Origin: Obelidium mucronatum
Lineage: Eukaryota > Chytridiomycota > Chytridiomycetes > Chytridiales > Chytriomycetaceae
Reading direction: 5' to 3'
NCBI GenBank assembly: GCA_025765595.1
Contig: JAIVFH010000089.1
Coordinates: forward strand, 62,001 to 126,000
Length of the DNA stretch: 64,000 bases
In this document: positions 22,684-34,738 of the stretch, piece by piece
How positions within the stretch are numbered: position 1 is the first letter of the stretch
Layout of the letters: each line of letters begins with the position of its first letter
Notes under the pieces: generated by a model
The model's input: the letters and a program-made list of their open reading frames with translations, nothing else
Database searches by the model: none
Told to the model about the DNA's origin: nothing
Made by a program: the position numbers and the translations under genes

Positions 22684-22831
22684 TGGAATCTTGGATTTTT
22701 TGTAATTACAAGGTTGGGTCAAAACAAAAAACAATTTGGACATTGAATTGGGATACAAGTGAATATTTTACAACCTTCTAACAACGTCATCTGTTCCTTT
22801 CTCTCTTATTTCTTCCCCCCCTGAGCGGGAC

Positions 22832-24732
22832 TCAGAACAACATTTTCCAAAGCAACACCATATTAAATATGGTGATAAATACAGCAATAACCACAGCGGA
22901 AACTTTCAACCCCACACTATTAGTGAAATCCATCACGATTTCATCTTCTACAAGACCATCCAATGAAGCAGCAACACCACTAGAATCAGCTACAATTCCC
23001 TCTTCCACACCACCGCTACTACTACTTTCAAACCGCACCTTCATAGCGTCACCATCACTAGCTCCGCAGGTTATCCAAATCAACGGCCAAATCGCAAACG
23101 GAAGCTGAAGCGACAGAATAACTTGACTGAAAACCAACAACTGATTCATTCCACTTGCGCCCGTCAATAAAGCTGAAGCCATGGCAGGAATAATTGCAAG
23201 AACTCTTGTAAATAGGCGTTGGAGAGCAGGTTGGAATTTCACGGTCGGTCCCAAGAAGCCTTCAGTCACGATTTGGCCCGCTAGAGTTCCGGTGATTGTG
23301 CTGGATTGGCCAGCACAGAAGAGGGCTAGAGCGAATGCGAATCCGGCTGCGGGGCCGAGATGTTTTGTCTTTTTTTTTTGTCGTCAATCAGTGACAGGTG
23401 AAGATTTAGAGGGCCAAACTCACAAGAAGAATATAAGCATCCTTGATTTCGGCTACTTCTCCATCTCCAGATAAATAAAATGAGGCACTTGCAACAATAA
23501 GAATAGCACTTGTGAAAAAAAATCAATAAATTAGAGAGAGCAAAAAAAATAAATAAAGAGCACCTACCTGTTGATCAAAAGGGCTCCAGTCAATGCAACA
23601 ACAGAGTCCAAGTTTGAATACCGCAAAGCTTGGGGAATCAGTTTCATTCTCGCTACAGGCTGAATATTGATGACATTCAAATCTTCAGCTTGCGATGGAA
23701 GTTCTGTTATTTCGCCCAGTGTTTCAGATTCTGAATGAGATCGATAACGCACTATTGAAGAATGCAGGTATAAATTGTGAGGCATGATCTGTTTTTTTTT
23801 TTGGATGTTTTTTTTTTTTTTTTTTTTCGTAAGTGCTGCCACTGATAGAAATACTTGACAACTCACAGTAGCTCCAATAATCCCCATAGCAATATAAAGC
23901 TGCCCTTCCTCCCTCACAACTCCCATTGACGGCACAAACCCCCACAAGACATCCATCCAAATTGGCCCACTCACACCCACCAAATAAACAAAACATGTGG
24001 CCACAGTCGCCAACAACCCAATCACAATAAATTCATATTTCCGTAAATGCTCGGCTCCATACATTGCGAGAATAATGAGGACATCCAAGGAAGTCAGCGC
24101 CACTCCCCAAGGCAGTGGTAAATCAAATAAGAGGTTCAATGCGATTGCGGTTCCAATCACTTCCGCGATATCCGTGGCGATGATGGCGAGTTGCGTGAGA
24201 ATATATAATGCGATATTGGCGCGCCAGGAAAAGTGTTTCCGGCAGGCCATTGCTAAATCGTTTCCAGTCACGACGCCTAGTTTGATGCACAGGTATTGAA
24301 GGACTATCGCCATCATGTTTGCTAATAGAATTATATAGAGGAGAGTGTATCCGAATTGTGATCCAGCTGAGAGGCGGCGGATTGTTTTTTTTTTTTTTGG
24401 TTTGTTGAGTTGGTTTGTTTTGGTCCCCACACAACACACGCAACAACCCAGACACACCTGCCAAGTCAGTGGCCCAGTTACCAGGATCTAAATAGCCGAC
24501 TCCAATCTAGGCGCAGGATGGTGGATGGTTTGTAAACAAAAACAATGAGAGGGTTTGAAGTGCCCCTCACCATAAAGCCTGGGCCTAGAAAGCGGAGAAA
24601 ATCCATTAGTCGAAAGGGACCTTCGACTTCCATTACTTCAATGCTTTCATCGGATTGAGAGCGCTGAAGTAGTCGCGATTCATCGTTGAGAGTGGCGGAT
24701 GATCGGCATTCCGCCACGATGGAATGGGTCAT
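22832..24732 (-). CDS. NRAMP/SMF-type divalent metal ion transporter
   Basis: Six exons: 24732-24571, 24506-24458, 24366-23867, 23788-23568, 23508-23424, 23368-22832; 517 aa. Family signatures: FLGPGFM, then YLDPGNWATDL (the DPGN motif on TM1, metal-binding Asp and Asn), and MPHNLYLHSS on TM6 (metal-binding Met), plus GQSSTITGTLAGQIV in TM8. Multiple hydrophobic segments follow. NRAMP proteins are proton-coupled importers of Mn2+ and Fe2+ at the plasma membrane or vacuole. The C-terminus has an extra acidic loop (EEGIVADSSG) before a last membrane helix. A 49-nt exon encodes the DPGN segment, and the intron next to it contains long T runs. The start at 24732 is the only ATG ahead of the first helix. 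Confidence 0.94.
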
Positions 24733-24832
24733 TCTTTCTTGGATAAATAAATACTTATTATAGTGAATAGTAATAAATGAATAAGACGTAATTACATAAA
24801 TGAAAAAATAGAAACAAAGGAAACAAAAAGTT

Positions 24833-26650
24833 TTAGTTTTGCAATCCCACTCTGGTTTTCAATTCATCCCACAAATTGTCTTTATCCACTTTCACGCCAC
24901 CGAGTACCGCAGAGTTTTCCTGCGCCCGTCTCACCAAATAAGGAATCGCAACAGGGACAGGTCCATATGGCACACATTTGTATCCCTTCAACCCATTCGC
25001 AGCAATCCCATAAGACGTGCCATCCTGCATTCCCATCAACTGTCCAAACCCAACACAGTCACTCTGTGGATTCAACTGCAGCCTCTGTAAAGTTAGCCAA
25101 GCGTGAAGCACACTTTCCTTGTTATGCGACGCAATGAAAAACTGTACAGGAAGTGGAGTATCCGCATTTGGTTCCGGTGTGTGTTTTTTGATTTCCGAGA
25201 TGCACAAATCAATTGCGCCGTTGAACGACTTGTGTGTGTCTTCGAGAGACCGGCAGATTGGATTCGGGTAGTTCATTTTCTGGGCCCGTTCGCTTTCACT
25301 GACAATGTAAGCGCCACGAACGATTTTCACACCAATGTTGTAGTTGCCGCGTTTGGCGCGTTCGAGTTCCCATTGGACGCGTTGGAGGGCGTCTTGGAGG
25401 TACATTTGGTAAGTGTTGAAAATTATTGGGCGGCCATTGTTGATTCCTTGGGAAGCGTCGTTTCTGCATCCGTTGAATTTCTTGGAGAGGTGGAGGGCGA
25501 GGTCGTCGATTGCGGGCTGTACGTAGGTCCATTCGGCGTCAATTATTACTTTCACGTTGAGGGACTTTGCGTGGGCAATAAGGGATTCGAGGAGCGGGAC
25601 AATGGCGTCAAATATTTCAAAGTCAGACTTTGTCGCCAATAATGCGTGGGGTGGAGTTGTTGTTGAATTTGACGATGGAACAAGGAGACTGGAACGAGCA
25701 ACGTGGTTAGAGATTGTGAAAACATTTGTCAGGTCGATAAAGTCAAAAGATCCTTTGTTGGTGGGATCCAATTGGCCGTAGACCTGGGGTCCCGAGTCTC
25801 TGAGCCCTGGGAATACGTTGCTAAAGGCATCCGACAGAAACAGTTCCCTGGACACTTGACCGTTTTTGCTGTGTGAATCAAACGTTGCCTTGAGTAAGCG
25901 CAGCGAGTTTGTGTAGCGCAGCAGCACGGCGGGGGGAATGTAAGGCGTCAGCTTTGCGGCAATAAAGTTCTGCGGGTGTTCGGCGGCAATGTCCGCGCTT
26001 TCCTTCATGCCGCGAAGCACGCGCGAAGCTTCGGCCACGACTTTGTCCAGCGATGGCTCGGCGGCCGACACTTCGGCCTCGACTGGGTTTCAGATTGAAT
26101 AATTAATTAATGGAGGCAAAATGTGTGGGGGGCAAACAGCCGCCACAGCCTCCATACCCGCGTAGTTCAGAATAACGCCCAGGCCGCGCTGGCGATACGC
26201 AAGCATGGTCGCATGCACCTCGGCAATGTCTTCGCCGCCTGGTGAAAGTTCAAAGACATGAGAACACACCCTCTCTCTCTCTCTTTGGGACAATACGCAC
26301 CGCAAAAGTGCCTGAAGAACGTGTTCTTGACAACCACGTGGCTGGCGTGCTTCAGGCCAGGCAGCTTCTCCACCGTCTCCAGCAGCACTGGCCCCCAGCG
26401 CACAAACGACGGTATGGCACACAGACGGAACACGACAAACGAGTTGAGCACCTGGCGGTTGAGTTTGGGGTTAGCCACTACTTAGGATCCGTAGGAGAGT
26501 GCACTCAGAGAGAGACCACAGCCACCTTACCTTGAGAAAGCCCTGGCCCTTGTACGGCCGCACCACCCGCGGATCCCACGATGACAAATCAGGGCCTGAG
26601 GCGGCGGACGATGATGGCCGCTTGGGCGCCAGGAAGCGGACGCGATGCAT
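24833..26650 (-). CDS. PUT1: Mitochondrial proline dehydrogenase (proline oxidase)
   Basis: Four exons: 26650-26531, 26451-26301, 26238-26158, 26082-24833; 533 aa. The N-terminus MHRVRFLAPKRPSSSAASG is basic and Ser/Ala-rich, fitting a mitochondrial import signal. Barrel motifs follow: DIAEVHATMLAYRQRGLGV, VIIDAEWTYVQPAIDDL, TYQMYLQDAL, GVKIVRGAYI, FFIASHNKES, and the C-terminal YLVRRAQEN, the signature that binds FAD and proline. PRODH oxidises proline to delta-1-pyrroline-5-carboxylate, passing electrons to the respiratory chain. Yeast Put1 is about 476 aa, so this one is longer, mainly through the linker after the third intron. The first exons are clearly GC-richer than exon 4. The gene is divergent from the glycosyltransferase to its right, with about 270 bp between them. 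Confidence 0.95.
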
Positions 26651-26923
26651 TGGTGTGTGGCCTCGTTTCTATTCTGCTTTTTAAGGGCGGGCGGAACTCA
26701 AGGAAGGCTTGTTCCGAATCCGGAAAGCAAACTATATCTCCACTCAGTAAAAATGAAAATTAACTATCCTCAACTATACTTTGGAGTAAATGTGTGCATA
26801 TAGTAAGAGATAAATAGAAAGTTTAAATAAAAATGTTTGTCCTGCACAGAAATGTCAAGTTTAGTTGTTCCCATTATTAACTAACCACCTTACTAAATTA
26901 AAAATACAAACTGCATATGCTGA

Positions 26924-28192
26924 AAAAGTCATCTTTTTGGGCGAGACAAACGCGGTCGTCTGTCACGTATCATTCAAGTCCTTTCGCTACTCCTTCTGCT
27001 AGTCTACATACTCTCGGCGTTAACATCAAACTCGAACCAAAAAGAAACATCGAAAAAGACGTCTCTTTCATTCCAGATTATATCAAGTGATGCTGAGAAT
27101 AATCAATTCTCATCATCTGTTGTGCCACCTGTCAAAACACCACCAGCACAAATCCTCACATTACCACTTCCACCTCTCCAGAAACTATACCAAATCCCAC
27201 TCTTGATTCACCAAACTTATAAAACAAACACTCCGTTTTCATCACCACAAGTTTCCTTGTCCCCACCCGAGAGACTGCAGTGGTTCGAATCATGGAAACT
27301 ACAGAATCCAATTGCGCATTATAAAATATGGAACGATGATGAAGCAGATTGGTTCATGCAAACTCACTTTGGAGGAGAAGGAGGAGGGTCGGATTTAGGG
27401 AATCGCGTCTACAAGGCGTATTTAAAAATGGAATTGATGGTGATGAAAACGGATTTGTTGCGTTATGCCTTGTTGTACGTGTATGGCGGGTTTTATGCAG
27501 ATGCCGATACAACTTGTTTGCAATCAATAGAAAAATGGGATGGTGGTATCAATTTGTCTTCTGGATTAGGGAAAAATGCGCTATCATCACCCGAACATTT
27601 GCTGATTGTCGGAGTTGAAGTTGAGTTTATGCAGTTCCTTTGTTTCTTTCTTTCTTTTTTTTTTTTTTTTTTTTTTTTTTTGTTTCGCTCACCATTCCCA
27701 TCCCCATAACAGTGGTATCCAAACTACTTTTCCCACGTGAATTCTGAAGACTATTATAAACGTCTGCAGCTTCTCCAATGGACTTTCGCTGCTTCCCCAA
27801 AACACCCTGCTCTGTTTGCGTTGCTCCAAGAAATCAGCAACGACGTCCTAAACTCGACCCGCGAATACCTCAGTGATCGCACAAATGTGGAGGCAGTGGG
27901 TGGGCCTCAGGTGTTTACAAAAGCTGTGGCTCAGTATATGAGTCAGTATGGAGATGCGTTGGAAGCCTCCTTTTCAAACGAAGATGCTGCTACCAGTACT
28001 AGAAGTAAATGGTTTGAAACGAGTCGAGTTTTGGTTCATCCAATGTACGCGTATAATGCGAGGAGTTCACCCAGCCGGACAAAGTGGTGGAGGTGGCTTC
28101 GTGATGGGCTTTTGAAAAGGAGGATTGGGAAGTTTGATTTTGTTGATCATCATTACTGGGGAGCTTCAAAGCAAGGATGGAAATTTACTTGA
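26924..28192 (+). CDS. Type II membrane glycosyltransferase, OCH1/GT32-like (DXD); 5' end unresolved
   Basis: Coding exons up to 27619 and 27713-28192. Key motifs: LIHQTYKTN, then YKIWNDDEADWF, KTDLLRYALLYVYGGFYADADT with the catalytic DXD metal site, then NAR and a C-terminal HHYWGASKQGWK (HH..W..SW-like). These mark the GT32 family, whose yeast member Och1 starts the outer mannan chain in the Golgi. In the same frame, at about 26975-27030, lies a hydrophobic stretch (VLSLLLLLVYILSAL) behind basic residues, a good signal anchor. No in-frame ATG exists between the stop at 26921 and the conserved domain; an ATG at 26917 is in another frame. Either a small 5' exon is missing from my model or one base is wrong in the run near 26934. 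Acceptor and sugar are unknown. Confidence 0.85.
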
Positions 28193-28287
28193 TTACAATT
28201 GTCTGCATGTAGAAAAAAGAGGATGGTTAAAGGAGAAGAAGAATAATAAGAACGAGGTTTTAATTTTAAAAAATTACGCCACAACGG

Positions 28288-29036
28288 ATGCTCGACGGAA
28301 ACATCAAAGTGGTTTGTCCATCCCGAGCCAATACGACCCCCACCTCGTTTGTAATATGTTATGTTTTAGATCCTTCATATCATTGGGTTGGGCCTCATCA
28401 TTGTCCAACAAGCCGCCCTCTTTGATTTTGTGCAATTTGATCCAACGCAAAAAGTCTTTGTCGGCGCATACACTCTCTCCCAGCTCTTTGTGTTTGGATC
28501 GACTCTATACATCCAGAACAGGATTCCATTCTCGGAGGGAAGCGAAAAGTATTTGGTTTATGCCATGTGAGTTGAAGGGCGGGTTCCCCCCCTGTAGGGT
28601 TCCTACTAATAATACAACTTTTGATGACAGCCACAAATCACGAATTGAAACAAATTTCGAAGACTACGACACAAAACAAGGCAGCGACCTGCTCAGCACA
28701 AACAGAATCATGTTTGCAGTCGCTGTTTTATCGTATTTCCAGCTGGAGTTCTTGTCGAGTTTTTCTCTCATGATTCTGGGGCTTTTGAGAAGCGTGACTG
28801 TTTTGACGCACCCGCTGTTTCAAGTTTATATTTTGGGGAAACAGACGGCGACGGGGGAGTTGAGGAGACCGTGGTCGCCGGATGAATTGTTTATTTCGAA
28901 CGACGCGCCTTCTTTGGCCAAGAAGGAGGATGGGGAGACTGTACCAGCTGCGACAGCGGCAGTTGCAGATGAAGGAGTTTTGAAGGGCCCAAATGGGAAA
29001 ATCAAAAAGGAGTCGGCGAAAAAGAAAAAGAATTGA
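28288..29036 (+). CDS. PHO88: PHO88/SND3 family ER membrane protein
   Basis: Three exons: 28288-28311, 28370-28566, 28631-29036; 208 aa (yeast Pho88 is 188). The start was inferred: an ATG opening a 24-nt exon, a GTTTGT donor and the acceptor TTTTAG at 28367-28369 keep the frame and give MLDGNIKV before the conserved part. The hydrophobic segment ILHIIGLGLIIVQQAAL and a second one around FVGAYTLSQLFVFGSTLYI match the N-terminal helices. VRDYD-like ETNFEDYDTKQ and the C-terminal ILGKQTATGELRRPW match the family's conserved end. The tail is Lys-rich (KKESAKKKKN). Pho88/Snd3 resides in the ER and takes part in SRP-independent targeting of membrane proteins and in maturation of the phosphate transporter. 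The first exon is the least certain part. Confidence 0.88.
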
Positions 29037-29189
29037 TGACTTTATGGGAGTGAATGAACCCTGTTCTTTTTAAGTTTCACATTTCGATATATGATCACCA
29101 ATCACAGATATAAGTGTACTGCTTTTATTAAAGATGCGTCTACCTTGCTGGTATGTTCAAAAAGGATAAGGATAGGTCAAGGATATGGT

Positions 29190-32100
29190 TCAAGATGAAA
29201 CCACAGTTACGCTGAAGTATATAGGGCAATCAAATGTATGATTCAAACAATAATAAAGATTCCAAACACCCTCAGTTGTTGGAGCTTGCATGGTAAGAGT
29301 TCCGGAGCTCTCAGGAGACTGATTTAACTTAGTTTGTCCACCATACGTGAATTGCCAGTCATTCTCCACATTCGATGGATCACCAGTACTGAATATCAAC
29401 CAATCGTCAACATTGTTGGTATTTGCATTTATCCAAGATACGTCAATGGTTTCTCCAATTGCGACTGTATATGTCGACGCCGACAGATCCATAGGCGGCA
29501 AGACGGTAATGGTGACACTAGCAGGACATGTGAAACCCTTATTTAGGCAATAGTAAAGGGTCCAATCCCCAGTTTTCAAAGGTGCTGTCATTGTTAAACT
29601 TCCTGATTGTTGAGGACCCACATCAAGAGCATATTGCCCTCCATACGTATACTGCCAAGAGTCCGGAACAACATCCTCCGAAGGAACGGAATCCTGGGAA
29701 AATACCAACCAATCGTTCACATCATTAATATCTGCATTGCTCCAAGAAACCTCAACGGAATTCCCAGCGCTGACTGTATTTGAATTCACAGAAATACTCA
29801 ATGCGGGAACAACTACAACGCTGATGCTTGTGACACAAGTGTATCCATCATTCAAGCAATAATACAGCATCCACACTCCTGGACTGTCTGGGGCAGCTAC
29901 CGCTAACGATCCAGAGGATTCAGGGTGTTGAAACAGTTTGGTTTGACCTCCATAAGTGTACTGCCAGTTTTCGCTCATTTGGTCTTCTGTTGGTGGGTTG
30001 TCAGTGTCGGGAGATGCAGCGAAAATGATTCGGTCATCTGAGCTGGAGGTGTCGGCATTATCCCACAAAACGTCGAATACAGTGCCAGGTGTGACCAATG
30101 CAATGTTGGCCGTCATTGTCAAAGGTCGAATAATTTTTTTGGTTGTAGTTGTAGTGGTTGTGGTAGATGAAGTGGTCGTTGTAGTTTTTGTTGAGGTGGA
30201 CGTAGTTTTTGTGGATGTTGTTGTCGTCTTTGTGGTCGTTTTTGTTGAGGTTGATGTAGTTTTCGTTGATGTGGAAGTGGTTTTGGAAGTTGTGCTTGTA
30301 GTTGTTGTGGAGGTGGGCGCAGCTTTGGATGTTGTAGTTGCGGAACTTGATTTAGTTGTAGTTGTGAATGTTTTTGATGTGGTTGAAGTAGAAGTGGTTA
30401 CTGACGTTGTTGAAGTAGTTGAAGCGGTTGTCGTCGTCAATGTCGTCGTTGTTGAGGCTGGAGTTGTTATCTTTGTTTGAGTCGATGTTGACGTTGTAGT
30501 CTTTGTGGAAGTTGATGTGGTTGTCTTCGTTGACGTTGAAGTTGAAGTGGTTGTCTGTGTTGACGTTGAAGTTGAAGTGGTTGTCTGTGTTGACGTTGAT
30601 GTTGAAGTCGTTGTCTGTGTTGATGTTGAAGTTGAAGTTGAAGTTGTCTCTGTTGACGTTGAAGTTGTTGTCTTCGTCGATGTTGTAGTTGTAGTTGAAG
30701 TTGAGGTTGACGTCGTTGTTGATCTTGTTGTTGAAGTAGTTGTTGTTACTGTTGTTGTTGAAGTAGAGCTGGTTGTTGTTCTTGTGCTTGTCGGAGTGGA
30801 TGAAGAAGTTGATGTTGTTGTTGTTTTTGTGGTTGTAGAAGTTGATGAAGAGGTTGTGGTTGTTTTTGTGGTCGTTGTTGTTGTTTTCGTGGTTGTCGTG
30901 GTTGTCGTTGTTTTCGTGGTTGTAGTTGTTTTCGTGGTTGTAGAAGTTGATGTAGAGGTTGTTGTTGGTCTTAATGGAGCAGGATTCTGATTGTTGATGT
31001 TGCTGGCGACGCACTGCAAAATGAAACTGTCTGAATCTTACCACGAAAACAACAAGACTAACCTTTTGCTGATTCTTGGACCATACATTTTGTACTTTCC
31101 AAGAATTTCCAGATGAATCCTTGAGTGTTGCGGGATTTGTAGAAGGACTGTTGAAAAAAATGTTTAATCCTACAAAGAAAGAATCGATGGACTCACCATT
31201 GATCACTTATTTCCGAACTAATTAAAGGAGGACCAGAAGACCCTGGCACATACGCATACCAAGAAAGAGGTGCCCCAAGTCCTTTTGCCAATCCAATCGC
31301 TGGATTCGTGATTGCTTCTTCAAGCTCGTGACTCGCGGTAACACACTGATTCTCAAATGCCGTTCCATAACCACATGCTGTTTGTTATGAATAAGCATAT
31401 TCCGATTGTTTCATTATTTCGCAACGCTTGGTATACATACTGATCCCTCCGCACATTGGAATAATGCCATACGCCAAAAAAGTTACTCCAGGAATCTTTA
31501 AGTTTCGAATATCAATTGTGTCCTAAAACGAGAATTAATAAGAATTTGATGAAAAAAAAAGCTGGATTGAACATGGAGGGATTTCTCTTCTCACATGATA
31601 ACCCTATAAAATGGTTTCAGTTCACTAGGTAAAAACCAAAGAAAGCCTTACGCAGAATTCCATGCAGCTCCTCTGCACCGGTGACCCTGCCTTTGTTTGA
31701 TGCGTGACATTAATCGTTGGTGCAAAGAGAATGGAAACATAGGTTTGAGGTGTTGGCTTCAATATTCCTGTGGAAATTGCATTTCTGGGTTGTGTTTTGA
31801 TTAAAAAGTCTTGTACCAAACAACTTGCTTCCTCACATTAAATAAGGCCTGATGTCGAGAGTATCGTCAACTAACGAGTTTTTAACAGTCTTGCTATGTT
31901 TGGTTTCAACGATTGACCCAACAACTTTTCCCTTGTAGATTTTTTGGGACGGCACACTATAGTCGAATGCTAAAAACACACTGAGAACAAAATTCAACTC
32001 ATCCAAAAGACTCACATAGTACATCCATAATGCTGCTTTGTGTGAGGAACGAAAAGTACGCGTTAAATTGCACCTGATTTTCAACATTGCCCCAGAATAG

Positions 32101-32284
32101 AGTCGTTCTATATCGAAGCTGAGAAATTAAATGATGGCGATATCAATTAAACTCATTCTCACACTTCGACGCTTTGCAAAAGTGGTCCCCCATAATAGGT
32201 GAAAGGAGGAACGACTTCACGGTTGGAAAGGGGTACAGCCAGACCAAAACCAGACAAAATAGCCAACAAGACTGTGTTTCGCAT
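29190..32284 (-). CDS. Secreted wall protein: EXORDIUM-like domain, Thr-rich stalk, three KNH/Kre9-like domains
   Basis: Nine exons: 32284-32163, 32107-32016, 31969-31837, 31784-31652, 31603-31595, 31522-31441, 31377-31197, 31147-31063, 31013-29190; 886 aa. A signal peptide opens it (MRNTVLLAILSGFGLAVP). Residues to about 280 resemble plant EXORDIUM/PHI-1 proteins: VEVTTLFWGNV, SLVDDTLDIRPYL, YGIIPMCGG, ASHELEEAITNP and the following SWYAY. About 290 residues of Thr/Ser repeats (TSTSTTTKTTT types) follow, as in O-glycosylated stalks. Then come three copies of about 95 residues, each with VSW(I/S)NA, W(Q)(F/Y)TYGGQ, SGS/TLTM and W.LYYCLN...C, like the Kre9/KNH or Ser-Thr-rich GPI-anchored families. 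No C-terminal GPI signal is visible. The protein is probably exported to the wall or matrix; its role is unknown. The fifth exon is only 9 nt. Confidence 0.82.
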
Positions 32285-32580
32285 AATTATTTTCAACGCT
32301 CGCATAACTATATTCAACGCAAAAGAAATTGTTATTGTGGCATTATTGTGGTGGAAGACAATGCACTTTTTTGTATTTGACTGTGGATTGTTCTGGCTTT
32401 AAACGACAATCGTTTCAAAACAATGATGATGATAGGGCCGATCGACCACGTCTGTCCATTCTTTGTCTTGGGGGGTTTTGATGAGTTGGAACTTGGAAAT
32501 GAAACCAGTATTTTATTCCTGCTGGCACTCAAAGCATGAAATTTCAGGAAATTCAAAAATAAACACCCCATTATTTTTCT

Positions 32581-33862
32581 TTAAAACTTGAAGATATCAT
32601 CCTCCATCTTGGACACAGCCTTCGCCTTTCCGAATCCAATCTCCTCTGCAAACTTTTGCATTGCCTGAATCATTGGTGGAGGACCACAGAGCAAAATCTT
32701 GGCACTACCTGGAGTAGCAGCGTGCTTCTCGATCATTTCCTTGGTCACGAAGCCTTGTCCACCAGTCCAACCAGGCTCTGGGTTGTTCAATACATAGTAA
32801 ACTGAGAAACGGTCTGGGTGTTGCTCGGCAAGAGAATCCAATGCGTCTTTAAGAAGAATATCAGATGGAGCAACGTTGGCAAAGATCAAGTTGAGCTTGG
32901 TTTTGTCTTGTGGGTCCTTCAAGGAAGCTTGGATGATTTGGTACATTGGGGTAATTCCAGTTCCTAATCAAAAAAAAAAAGGGGTGCATTGAGTTACGAC
33001 CCCTCCCAATAACTTGATTTTCTTTCTTCGTCTTTTTTTTGAAGATTACCTCCAGCAATCATTCCAAGGGTCTTGACCAAGTTTGGTTGGTATTTGAAGT
33101 TTCCTTTGGGTCCACGGACTTTGACCTTGTCGCCAATCTTCAAAGAGGCAAAGTATCGAGACAAGTTTCCAGTTGGGTACGACTGCGTATTTGGGGTTTT
33201 GGTTTTTTTTTTGTGTGGAACAAGTGAGTTTTGGGGAAGGGGAAGCCGGATAAATACAAATCATACGACACCTTGATCAAAAGATCCAACACGCCCAAAT
33301 CATCGTCCGAGGAGATTGGAGTGTAGCTACGAGTAATGTCCTTTCCGTCGATATTGGCAGTCACTTGAATGTGCTTTTGGATCAAAAACAGAGCATAAGA
33401 TGAGTCACTCGTGTGTCCTGTCCAAACAAACAAACGCACAGCACAAATCACCGCACCTGTCCAATCGGCAGTCCCAGTACTTGATCTTTCTTTGGCAAGG
33501 CAAGACGGTAGCTGGCAGCCAAAAGCGCATAAGTTGGGCGGGTTAGCAAGGTAGGCAGTTGGCAGTTGATACCCAGCATGTTGCTTGCTTACATTGCCGT
33601 GTTTGATGAGATTTCCTTCTTTTCGGTCAGAACGAGTTCGTTCCATTCGTTGTTGCTTGCAGCCAGCAGCGACTTGCTCTCTGCAGAGCCCATGTTAGTT
33701 TGAGTTGTTGTTTTTCGCAAGTATTTGTCTGGTCGGGCAAACAAAGAAAACTCAACTGGACGATGATGATGCAGTGAACAGATACGCTGTGGCAAGGACA
33801 ACTACCGCTCCGACAACGATCGTTGCAATTAACACGGGTTGGTTCTCAAGGATGGCTTCCAT
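32581..33862 (-). CDS. CBR1: NADH-cytochrome b5 reductase
   Basis: Six exons: 33862-33757, 33680-33593, 33511-33457, 33373-33272, 33182-33050, 32963-32581; 288 aa. The N-terminal anchor [21 protein letters not shown] is followed by a Ser-rich linker. FAD-binding motifs are [10 protein letters not shown] (RxYTxxS) and [15 protein letters not shown]-binding motifs are [12 protein letters not shown] and [12 protein letters not shown]. The end (DDIFKF) is the usual F-terminated tail. It passes electrons from NADH to cytochrome b5 for sterol and fatty-acid modification on the ER or mitochondrial outer membrane. The first intron was placed at a GTTGAG donor with a CTAAC branch site and a CTGCAG acceptor, which keeps the frame; an ATG inside that intron (GSAESK) is therefore not the start. 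The 3' end lies 296 bp from the wall-protein start. Confidence 0.94.
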
Positions 33863-33892
33863 TTTGCAACGTGATTTTTTTATTCGTCAAAA

Positions 33893-34693
33893 TTAAAGTG
33901 TTTTATCCCCTTCTTCCTCTTCTTCCTCTTCTTCCTCTTCTTCTTCCTCAAACACAATCTCAGGCAGAACTATATCCCCATCGTCTTCATCTGGCATTAC
34001 AAACGAATGCGTTGACGCACCCGCCTTCGATTCATTGATTTCCACTTCCATCGAATCATCTTCGTCATCATGACGGGTAAAAGGAATTGGCTTCACGATT
34101 TGAGGTACTGCTGTAGGCAACGGTCCACGTCCACCGAGAACATCCTTACCATTGGACAAAACCCCACCACCAGTCGTTGGCAGCAACGAAGCAGGTTTCT
34201 TGGTACCACTTCCAATTGTGGCAGTTTCTCCAACTGTTTCCATAACTACATCCGCCGCAGGCGCTGATTTCGATTCTACTGCAATCGAATCTTTCGGAGC
34301 AACAGGAGCAGCAGCAGAAGAAGACGCAGTTGACATGGTTACAAGGCCAGACGTTTCTGCTGCGATTGAAGAAGAAGCTGGAGCTGGAGCAGCAGCAGCA
34401 GCAACAACAGCGGGTGGTGCTTTTCCATAAAAGTCCATAAACCCACCACCGGCACCACCTGTGGTGCTTATCATTCCTCCTCCTCCACCACCACCAAGAT
34501 GGTTTCTACCATGATAATCTGCATCCTCTCCTCCCCCATTACCACTGGATTTGTTTTGCAGCAAGATTGGTGGTCGGTAACCAAACAATACATCACTATG
34601 AGCGTTAATCAAGCCTTCCAGTTTTGGTTTCAGCTGAAACAAGAGAGAAAAAAAATGAGACGCCAAATTGAAAAACAAAAAGCAGCAATAACC

Positions 34694-34738
<45 letters not shown>

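Noticed and set aside
28125..28390. PHO88 fused in frame to the glycosyltransferase
   Set aside because: The 303-aa open frame overlaps the GT stop in another frame and lacks PHO88's first helix; a 24-nt first exon from 28288 explains the gene.
30505..30990. 161-aa Val/Asp/Glu-rich open frame on the + strand
   Set aside because: It is the antisense of the Thr-repeat stalk of the wall protein; the repeat keeps any frame open.
33589..33801. Start of b5 reductase at the ATG of GSAESK (near 33694)
   Set aside because: That ATG lies inside an intron with CTAAC branch site and CTGCAG acceptor; the upstream exon supplies the membrane anchor.
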